This document shows positions 42,340 to 64,000 of a stretch of 64,000 bases of DNA, one piece after another. Each line of letters begins with the position of its first letter. The first letter of the stretch is position 1. Below the pieces are notes generated by a model. It was given only the letters and a program-made list of their open reading frames with translations, was not told the origin of the DNA and did not search any database. The position numbers and the translations under genes are program-made. The stretch is from Aphelocoma coerulescens (taxonomy: Eukaryota; Chordata; Aves; Passeriformes; Corvidae): NCBI RefSeq assembly GCF_041296385.1, contig NC_091022.1, forward strand, positions 18,619,967 through 18,683,966. The letters run 5' to 3'.

Positions 42340-42357
42340 GCCCCACGTTGGGCGCCA
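42340..42357 (-). other. Retroviral primer-binding site, tRNA-Lys1,2 type
   Basis: The minus strand reads TGGCGCCCAACGTGGGGC, an 18-base perfect complement to the 3' end of tRNA-Lys1,2 including CCA. This PBS is used by betaretroviruses and many ERVK elements. It fixes the orientation and shows that the LTR beside it is a 5' LTR. It is intact even though the rest of the element is lost. Confidence 0.9.
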
Positions 42358-42550
42358 AGCTGCCTTTGTGTCCTCTGGGAACAGTTCCCACTCAGCCCGG
42401 TCAGCTCGGGACACAGCAGGCTGCGGGGACCAGCCTCTGATATCGGAGGGATCGGAGGTCTGGCTCGTGGGCCCTTCCAAGGGACCGCGGCGATGAAGGC
42501 AGACGGCGGAGGAAAGGGGGCAGGCTCAGAGTTGGGTTAAATCCAGAAAG

Positions 42551-42556
42551 TTTATT
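42551..42556 (-). terminator. LTR polyadenylation signal
   Basis: AATAAA is on the minus strand, 75-80 bases downstream of the TATA-like CATAAAAT of the same LTR, with a short R region between. It could terminate antisense transcripts only, because DDAH1 is read in the other direction. Confidence 0.6.
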
Positions 42557-43010
42557 GTCCCTCCGAACAGGGGGTACCTCAACAACCAGGGGGTGCCCAA
42601 CTCTGCGCACCTGCAGATCTCGTGCAGGGGATTTTATGGGGGGGGGAGACAAGAGGGGGAAGTACAGAACAACCAACCAGGGAAGGGAAGGGTGTGGCAA
42701 ACAGAACAAGGGACACATAAGGGAACCAACTGTAACAGGGGAAGGGAGGGACTTCTTTCCCAGGACCAGTCACCTGGCCCCCTGGCTAGAACTTTCCAGA
42801 AGCCTGGGAGGGGTGCCAGAGTGACAGACAGGGTCCTGGGAGGAGACAAAACTGTCATATAGGGTGATTTTAATAAAACAGGGGGGGCACCAACTGGGGT
42901 ACACCAAACTTAAAGAACTTAGAGGGGAGACCCGGGCTGAACCAAAGCAAACACACTCCCACACTGGCCCAAATCCAAGGGACAGGATTTGGAAGAGGAT
43001 ATTACTGGGC

Positions 43011-51284
<8,274 letters not shown>

Positions 51285-51680
51285 TAAAGTATAACTGGAA
51301 AGATTCAGAAAAGTTCAGTAAGGAGTGATGGATGCCTGGACAGCTTGCCTAAGGAGACAAGCTAAGCAAGCTATGGCTATAACCTGGAAAAAAGACAACT
51401 AAGATGGGATCATAGATGCCTAAAAAGTCAGGAATGATGTGGAATCAATTGTTCACTGTCTCTTCCAGTGCAAGAACCAGGGGAGCTCTAAAAGTATGTA
51501 AAGATAAGCTCTAAAGGTGTGCGTTCAAAAACAGGAAGGAAAAGAAATGTTTCCTTGCACAAGACCTGTCTGAACTCTGTAGCTACCTTGCTACATGTTC
51601 AAAAGCAAACTGGGCAGATCCCTGGGCCCAGGACAGTGCTGAGCTGGTATCACTCTGTATGACAGCTGATGAGTTGATGT
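51285..51680 (+). mobile_element. Ancient L3-like CR1 LINE fragment, sense
   Basis: Diverged words follow the 3' part of the old CR1/L3 type in order: GGAAAGATTCAGAAAAG near 51296, CCTGGAAAAAAGACAACTAAG near 51382, CAAGAACCAGGGG near 51471, TTCAAAAACAGGAAGGAAAAG near 51525, and GTTCAAAAGCAAACTGG near 51597. The frame is lost and both ends fade out. It is related to the copy at 13620-14240 but covers a slightly different part. Confidence 0.6.
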
Positions 51681-56439
<4,759 letters not shown>

Positions 56440-58223
56440 GTTTACAGAGTCCCTCCCTTGTAACTGGCAATAATGTTACACACAAGGTAGACGAATCTGT
56501 ATCCACACTTTTATTGTTTTTATTGACAATCTACTGTACCACTGTGCTACTAACCCTTGTTTACAATTTTTTGCATTGTGAATTTTTATTATGTCCTTGC
56601 AGATGGTATTTAAGGTGGATGTAGGGTTTTTTGGGAGCACATAACTCTGAAGTAAGTTAGTCCCATGGGCTAGCAGAAGATAATTATAATGGCTAACCCT
56701 TAGCTTTAGTGATTTAACATATCTGTGTGAAAATTTTGTGAAACCCAGCTAATTCTCAGTATTTCAAGCACCTCTGTTGTCTTTACGCTGTTCCCTTCTG
56801 ACTTCTTTTCTCTTGCTTCCTTGCTCTACATATCTTTTTCCTTCCTCAGTCTTCTACTTTCAGTAGTGCAAGGTATTGGGGGGACTGAAGAAAACTCGGT
56901 GGGCTCATGAGCTGGGTACCTTGTGTGGTAGGGAAGCTTTCCGTACACTAGCTGGAACAGTGGGCAGTGGACTGTGCTCACTGTCCTGGTCATATCACAG
57001 TGCTACTGCTGGGCAGAGTTGTGGCTGGAATCTGTTTCAGGCACCAGGTACCAGCTTTGGAAAAGCTTCCTCTGATGGGAATGTTCAAAGGCAATGATTG
57101 CCTGGGAAACTTGCACGACAGAAGAAGAGAGTAGTGCAGCCACACAAGTTGCCTCCTGCAAACTCAGGTCCCAGTTTCTTGCTAAGACCATGACTTTCAA
57201 TGTGGTGAGAATGGGAGAGGAGTTTTTTAAAAAGGCCAGATCCTAGGAAGCCTATTGACCACAAAAATTAAAGGCAGAGATGCTTTTGAAATAGTTTAAT
57301 CAACAAAAGAAATCTAAAGTACGGGGGAGTTAAATCTCTTTGTTTACATCTTAAAATTTATTTGTTTCTCATTTCTGTTTTCTCTTCTTTTGGAGGCCAC
57401 TTACTAGCAAAATTGAAAAGAAAAGGGTGATAGAAGGAGTTGAAGGACAGCTATTCCTGGATTATGCCCATGAATAAGGGAAGCTATTTTTTCCTGGAAG
57501 ATTGGCATTTTTACTTTATCTGCCCTTGGGACAGTTTTCCTTGGAACAATAACCATCTTATATTTTTAAGTGGCATGAGTATTCACTGTGGTATTCAGTT
57601 AAGGCAAGTACAATTTTTGTAGCAAATTCCGTAACATGTTTACCCACTGAGTCACAGCTTTTTTTTTTCACCACCACAAAGTGAAACACACACCATTGTA
57701 TTCACATGCTTCTTGTTAAATCATTTGTAAACTAAGGATGGGAGAAATTCCCAAACACAGACAGTAGTGGGAACTCTCCAGAGACTGACAAATAGTCTGA
57801 CCATGTTATCAGCTTCCTAGACATCTCCTCCACCTTTCCTGAACCACTTGTGGCATGTTGCTGAGGTACAGTAGGGAGTGAGGGGGCTTGGGCAATGTGG
57901 TCTGCAGGAAAACAAACAGTATTAACCAAGTACACACCAGGATATCCTTTGGAAACCTGTGTGCTGGCTTTGTGTGGTAATAAGGGAGAAAACACACAAG
58001 TACTCATACTCGTAGGTTCTCTCCAGCATATCTCACACTGCATCTCAGTGGTAATGGGGGGAAAACCTCCTGGCAGCTACCAGGGTACCCCTGGTGCTTC
58101 GTGGGTGCACTGTAGGTTGTGATGACATGAGGTATCGTGGGGAAGAGAGCAGTGACAAGCAAATAAATGGTATGTGGAAAGAGCGTGTCCCAAAGGAAGT
58201 TCTTCAGCCAGCCAAACATCAAG

Positions 58224-58244
58224 TGGGGGGGTGGGGGGGGGGGT
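58224..58244 (+). repeat. G-rich run in the 3' UTR
   Basis: GTGGGGGGGTGGGGGGGGGGGTG-like sequence: 7 G, T, then 11 G, preceded by GT. On the mRNA strand this can form an RNA quadruplex. Confidence 0.8.
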
Positions 58245-58415
58245 GTTTCTATTTATGACTCTGCTGTCCCAAAGGGTTATCCCAGTGTTTCCCCTTTGTC
58301 TCTTCCATTCCCATGCACCATCATTTAAACCTGAGCCAGGTGATCAGGCTCTAAGGATGTAAATGTTGCAGTGGGGAATCATTTTCTGCCTTCCCTTGGT
58401 GCTTTTTAAATATTT

Positions 58416-58421
58416 AATAAA
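58416..58421 (+). terminator. Candidate proximal polyadenylation signal
   Basis: AATAAA lies in the context AATAAAGTGTCA with an AT-rich upstream part. The downstream sequence is less GT-rich than at the distal site. If used, it would give a 3' UTR of about 2.0 kb. Confidence 0.45.
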
Positions 58422-60890
58422 GTGTCACGTATTTTAAGATAACTTGACATTAAACAGAGATTTTGTGCCAAAAAGTGGCCCTGCAGTATTGAGCTGTGAG
58501 CACCTAAAGGCAAGCTGTACTCTGTTAAAAACCTGTGCAGCCGTGGGAGCTGTCATACAAAGCTGAAACAGCCCCCCCGCAGCCCGACTTGTCCATGTAC
58601 CTCCTGGGGCCTGGCCCCCATCCGTGTCCTTCAGTCCCTCTTCCCTCCTCTTACTAGGGAGCCAGAGCATCCAGCTGCACTGGGAGTGTTAGGCTGTAGG
58701 ATTTCTATTCTATTTATTGTTAAATATTTCTGTTGTATTTTTTTTTCTTCTTCTTCCACCCTCTCTCATCTTTCACCTGTCTCCTTCCTCAGACTCTTAT
58801 TTCTAGTTTGCTCATCAAGGCATGATGAGCACTTTTCTCTTTTAATCCCAAGTGATTCTGCCTTCTGTTGCCTCAGTTCTTACTTGAGTCTTTTTCTTCA
58901 CTTCTCCTTCTTCACTGTTCACTCCAAAGTATCCCAAGCTATGATGGAGTCTCCTAAACTCACTTCCTCCTTGAGCAGGTGCCAGGAGAGAAGAGAAACT
59001 GAAGGGGCTGCTTTGGGTCTGAACAACTTCTTTTGAGCTGTAAGGATGACAGTCAGCAGGAGCTGTAGATCCAGAGAGGAACGAGGGTGACTCCTCTTTT
59101 TAAGATTTTTCCAGAAAAAAAGAACCATTTCTGGTGACACTGTTGTTACCTTGTGTGCTTGAAAGCCGTAGAATGGGTGACAGTGAATTGCCCTGGCTCA
59201 CTAGGGGAGGGAGAGGAGGAGTTGGGATTTCAGAGCTGAAAGCAGCTGTGTAGACAGAGAGGCTGGTTTTTCATCTCTTGCCATTGAGATTTCCTTGGCT
59301 TCAGGGCTGCATTTTGGTATACAGAAAGCAAGGGAGTGGCTGAGGGACCCAAATTCCCTCAGGTGTTGTATTCAAACTGTCCAACTTCAGGCACAGAATT
59401 TAGATGCTCTAAAACTACCCCTGCTTTCTCTCTGTTGGCCTCAGTAGGAATTGCAGCCTCTTAACATAGATGCTCTTGTTAAAAAGAGTTACCTAAGCTG
59501 GTTAGTGGGATCACCCTCACCTCACAGCCTCTAGTGTTAATCTTTATTCTGGCATTAAAGATAAAAACATGATGAGCACTTCAGTTTATGTATTTGCAGT
59601 ATGGTACTAAGAACTAAAATCATGCCAAATGCTTCATGTTCTTGCTGTTTGCTGTTTGTTTGATTTTTTTTTCTGTTGCCCAAACAAATAATTCAGCTGT
59701 GAGGACATTTCTGCAGTGACACATGTGCATCTAATGCATATCCTGTACATTTTGTCACCAGAATGTTTCTCAGATGCCTGATACAAATTATCATTCTTGA
59801 TTAATATAAATGATAAAATCCCAAACCAAAAAAGGAGATGAGACACTGAACACTGATAGTTGCCCACATAAAACTGTTGATAACAACTGTGAGGCTGTAT
59901 GACAGAGCAGGCCAGTACAGAAGTTCTTGTGGTAATAGCTCAGCCATGGGGCTTGAATTACTCATCAAAGGATTTTTCCTTTCAGCAATCAGTTTAGCTC
60001 AGTTGAAATGAAAGAGCTAGAATGTGCATTATAGATACTTCATGGATGTTATCTTTGCTAAGAGTTTAGGGAGATCTGTGATATGTGGGTTTCTTTCTTA
60101 CACAGAATGTGAATACAGTGTCTCTCTCTGTAATGAAAATGTGAATGCATACTGTACCTTATGAGATAAACTTGAATTCTTCCATTTATGTATTTTTGTG
60201 TTTACCATGCTAATATTCAGTTTTAAATAGATGCCACTGTGTGAAGCTATGCTCTGATTTTTTTGTGATTTTCATGTGATAGGAATAGAGCTCATATGTA
60301 CCACTATGTCCAGTTTTGAAAACAAAAAGCCAGTACACAGAATGCTGTTTGTTCACAGCAAATTGGAAAAGATGGAAAAAATGAGCTTTTGATTTTGTTC
60401 AGCTTCATATATGTTGTATCAATGAAGTCAGAGCCAAATTAATAGAAAACATCAACATCCACATGGAGCCATTTGAGGAAAATTACTATTTAAGATTGTC
60501 TATTTTTGCTTTTATCAATAAGGAAGCTGAAAAGATAAGCCTGCTTAAAGAATGGTATTTGTTAAGTGATTGTGAACAAAGTATCAGTGGACCTCATGTA
60601 TTTTCAGAGAAGTTTTAACTGGACGTGTGATGTAAATTGTATAGAGCTGTATGTGAATCGTGTTAGTCACTGTTTTACATTGTATTGTTCTGCAGTGCAC
60701 AAATGTGACTACTGAACACAGAAGCGTTACATTCAGTAAACTTACAATCTTGTTGCAGTATATAATTCCCCACTTTTTGTGCCAAAAACATCAATACATT
60801 CCATAATCAGTTCTACTAGAGGTTTGCACTTTGATTTAATTTTTTTTGTGACTCTTGCAGTTTCAATACTATATATCCCCATCACGAAGG

Positions 60891-60896
60891 AATAAA
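60891..60896 (+). terminator. DDAH1: Distal polyadenylation signal of DDAH1
   Basis: AATAAA is followed about 20-60 bases later by a GT/T-rich stretch (TGTGTAGTTTGTGCTTCTTG), a good downstream element. Upstream are T-rich and TATAT elements that can act as enhancers of cleavage. Cleavage would be expected near 60908-60915. Confidence 0.7.
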
Positions 60897-60915
60897 GTGT
60901 CAGTTGTACCGTGCC

Positions 60916-63900
60916 CTGTGTAGTTTGTGCTTCTTGTTTTGGAACTGAAAGTATATGTATTTAATTCAGTACTGTTTCATGCTGTCTTTATATTTCCAGG
61001 CTTATTGCATACCTAGAAGTAAAGCTGATTATAGACACTAGCACTAAAACCCTTAAGCCTGTTAGGAGAAATACTGACTCTTTAAAAACAAATAATAATT
61101 TTAGACTCTACATTTAAGAATAATGTATAGAGAGGAGATATGCCTGTGAGTGGTCGTGATTAATTGAATTACTGTCCAAGGTAACTAAACAGATGTTAGC
61201 ATAGTACAGTATGTTTCTCTGTAGTGCCTGTATTTACTGTAACTTACAAAAGGTGAAACTACAAAGGTTCAGTGGCATTCCCATTGTGGTTCAATTATTC
61301 ACATAGCTCTTGTGTCTTTTCTCCCCACAATCTCAGGAGGGGTGACTGCACTCCAGACATTGCTTTGAGGTACCATAACAGATAATTGCATGTCTTATGT
61401 CTAAATACTTCCTGTTGTGTGCTACAAATAGCACACATGGGGCTACTCTCTGCTTGCACCCTTGGGCTCTAATGCCAGTAGGTTCCAGTATTAGGATCCA
61501 GAGGCTGGGGAGATGCAGTTACTCCAGGCTTCATGAACGTGTGTAGAGGGGCTTGTGGGCCGTCAGTGCCATCTCCTGGCAATCCAGAAGTCAATTGTTC
61601 AAGGCCTCAATATTGTTCTTTCAGCTTCTTAAGAAACCCAAGATAATTTAACAGAGTAGGAATTAATTAACTGTAGCAAAATAATTACATCCCTTTCAAA
61701 CCATACTTTGCTAGTATAATAGGACTTTAAACAAATCATAATCTATTATTCTCCTTGCCTGAGAAGTAGAGACAAAGGATCTAATTACAGCCTTTATATT
61801 GATTTTACAAGACTGGCTAAAAGTGATTTTTATAAAAGTGATTTTTTTGAAGTAATTATTTTTATACAAATATATTTAAATCAGTGCTGTGCCTAACATG
61901 AATACATTTAGTGTGATGCAGTTAATATTTTAAATTATTTCATTTACGTGTGTACCCATGTCTACAGGAGAGAGTTGGTACCAATTTACTTGACTTTGGT
62001 TCTAAATGGCAATGATTAAAAATTATGAAATATAGACAAGCCACACCTGCTTGCCACATTAAGAAGTTTCTCATAGAATATCAAACCTGAAAAAAGCAAA
62101 ATCATAGTAATTTAACAAGGAGTGTTTTTTGCAAAACTTAGCTGTAGGATATTACTTCACCAAGTAGAGACTTCTACAATTGAATGTACAGATTCAGTCC
62201 CCACTCTTAAGTACATGCTGCTTAAGAAACATCAGTCACTGTCTCCTGCATCATGAAGTCCAGACATGCTGATGCTCTTAACAGCTTAACCCCCAAAAAG
62301 TTATGATTGCTGTGGTTTAGTAGCTGAAAACATTCCACTGGTCACTGCAGCTATCTATTGAGAGGGGCCCTCGATCTGTAACTAAACGAAACTCCCTCCC
62401 TTCTTTGTGCCTGGCAGCTTTCCTCCTCCCTAAGGAATTGTGTAGAGTCCCACAGCTCTCACAGGGCCTGGGCTGTCCTGCCAGCTCCAGAAGGGCGTTG
62501 TCCTGAGTACCCAGACCCCTGAGCAAGGATCAGGAGCAGAATGGAGATGCTGCCTGGAGAGGGATTGATCAATGAGGGCAGAAGGGGAAGAAAACCTGGA
62601 GCCAGTCACAGCTCTGAAAAGCTGAGCGACCTCTTAGAAACTGTGACAGCGTTGCAACGTTTTCTTCGCCTTGACAGGGAGTTTTGTAAAAACCTCTAGG
62701 TTGCAAACAGTTTTCAAAGTTCATTTTGGAAATTTACTTTAGAAATTTATACTAGATGGACATACTCGTAAAACAACATCATGTCCAAAATCTTCCCAGC
62801 TGCCTTGAAATGAATGGTCCCTAAGTCATTCTACATTGAGGCTCTCTTCTGAGTATTCAGTGGCTGTTACTCTCCTGAAATGAGTTTCATGCAGAGAGTA
62901 GCCTTCTTCCTGCTGCCTGGACCATTAAATCCTGGTAGGGTGTTTTGGCATTAAGTATGCTAAAATATATTCTATTCTTGGATTCTCTAACCACATGCTC
63001 TCTTCCTGACTGCTGAAGTTAAATCATTCCAGTTTGTCTCCTACACGGCTCAGGAATCAGCAGCCTAACTGTCCAGACATCACATGGCTTTGAACTACAC
63101 CTCTTGCTGAGCAAGGTTATTAACAAATATTCTAAATCCAGAATGCATGATAGATGTTTTTATCAGCAGGATTGTATGGAGCCGGCAAAGTCCATGATAT
63201 AATTCACCTTGAAGAGGAAGAGCTGAGAGGCATGTGATTTAATAAACAAGGGTGGGAGTCAGTGCCTGGGAAGATGCCTGGCTCTGTTTTAGAAGTGCCA
63301 CAGTCAGTTCTCAGGAAGCATCAGAGAACCTGAAAGCTTTCTATGTATTTTGGGTGCATAACACAGATTAGGGAGGATCAGCGTAGGCACTTGAACTTGG
63401 AAAAAAAATGGTTTGCCCTGCAGCCCTCTGAGCAGGAAAATGGGAGATAAATAGTTTACTTTATATTTTGGGTATTTAATGCAGAGATGTGCAGCTTTGA
63501 GAAATTCAAATGCACTACTGCAAAGAAAGGCTTTTGGGGTGGGAGTAACACACCGTGGGTTGTGAGCAGAGGTGTGCTGCCAAATGACCAGAGGTCAGGG
63601 CTGCGTGCCGAGGGTGAGTCTGAAAGAGTTTTCACTGGGCAGAGGTGACCTTCACAGCAGTGGCAGGGAACGGAGCTGGCTGGGCGTTTCCTGGTGACCA
63701 GTTTGGGCATTGGCCCTGATTAACACCCAGCTCTACAGAAATCAGCCCCGTCACCAGGTCTCTAGTCCCTCCGTTTTCAAGTGTTCTGGGCAGGACCTTC
63801 ATGTTTATTTTAAAGGGACTGCTAGCACTGTAAAATAGATATTGTCACAATTAATATTTCAAGTACGATGGCATTAAGAAAGCATGTCAATCAGAAACTT

Positions 63901-64000
63901 CGCAAAACTGTAAAACTACCGTAAAACTGACCGTTTTTCCTTATTGACAGTAAACCTCGGTGTTGATCGCTTCTACTTTATGTTCACGTTTATCTACTGG
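60916..64000. other. Downstream flank, no gene recognised
   Basis: No exon, RNA gene or clear repeat was recognised. In mammals BCL10 follows DDAH1 on this side in the same orientation, but none of its CARD-domain peptide is seen here. Open frames at 62317-62526 and 63456-63710 (minus) lack recognisable motifs. Confidence 0.55.

Larger units (their letters stand above)
42172..43010 (-). mobile_element. Betaretrovirus-like (ERVK) 5' LTR, primer-binding site and leader fragment, antisense
   Basis: Read on the minus strand: a U3-like part from about 43010 or further upstream, a TATA-like CATAAAAT at 42638-42631, a polyadenylation signal AATAAA at 42556-42551, a U5 ending in about GGCAGCT, then an 18-base primer-binding site at 42357-42340. 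About 170 bases of leader follow and end in an A11 run at 42171-42161. No gag, pol or env coding sequence and no 3' LTR are seen, so this is a broken remnant. The 5' border is uncertain: several TG starts are possible between 42983 and 43205. It lies antisense to DDAH1, as most tolerated intronic LTR elements do, and about 300 bases from exon 2. Confidence 0.75.
56440..60915 (+). other. DDAH1: DDAH1 3' untranslated region (inferred extent)
   Basis: No new coding exon starts downstream of the TGA, and the region is AT-rich with several ATTTA pentamers, as expected of a regulated 3' UTR. The end is inferred from AATAAA at 60891 followed by GT-rich sequence. A length near 4.5 kb is plausible for a vertebrate DDAH1 mRNA but needs transcript support. 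It includes a G-rich run at 58224-58244 and a candidate internal polyadenylation signal at 58416. Confidence 0.65.

Noticed and set aside
60916..64000. BCL10 expected downstream by mammalian synteny
   Set aside because: No CARD-like peptide or matching exon is visible, so the gene, if present, lies beyond the window.

Overview
The window is from a vertebrate nuclear genome, almost certainly a bird. It is sparse in genes, its single gene has one very long intron, and the recognisable interspersed repeats are CR1-clade LINE fragments plus LTR retroelement pieces. I see no L1/Alu-type repeats. Species cannot be fixed from the sequence alone.

One protein-coding gene dominates: DDAH1 (dimethylarginine dimethylaminohydrolase 1) on the + strand. 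All six coding exons are present with canonical GT/AG junctions: 1567-1872, 43312-43411, 44476-44549, 45142-45261, 55758-55901 and 56323-56439. They join in frame to a 286-residue enzyme, one residue longer than human DDAH1 (285), with the catalytic Cys and His and the substrate-binding acidic residues intact. Exon 1 sits in a strong CpG island (about 1270-2290) with three CCAAT boxes upstream of the ATG. The 3' UTR appears to run about 4.5 kb to an AATAAA at 60891, with a possible earlier site at 58416.

Layout: 1-1270, 5' flank with no gene recognised; 1270-2290, CpG-island promoter and exon 1; 1873-43311, a 41.4 kb intron 1 holding an old CR1 fragment (about 4050-4290, +), an internally deleted CR1 (about 6642-7660, -), a solo-LTR-like segment (about 8170-8703, +), an ancient L3-like CR1 (about 13620-14240, +), and an antisense betaretrovirus-like (ERVK) LTR with a perfect tRNA-Lys primer-binding site (about 42172-43010) close to exon 2. 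Then 43312-45261, exons 2-4 close together; 45262-55757, intron 4 with another L3-like CR1 fragment (about 51285-51680, +); 55758-56439, exons 5-6; 56440 to about 60915, 3' UTR; 60916-64000, downstream flank with nothing recognised.

I found no operon-like cluster, CRISPR array, tRNA or rRNA, and no convincing novel multi-gene system. The most useful leads concern regulation and isoforms of DDAH1: a perfect splice donor upstream of exon 1, an in-frame upstream ATG, the triple CCAAT promoter, the ERVK LTR beside exon 2, and two polyadenylation signals in the same 12-base context.
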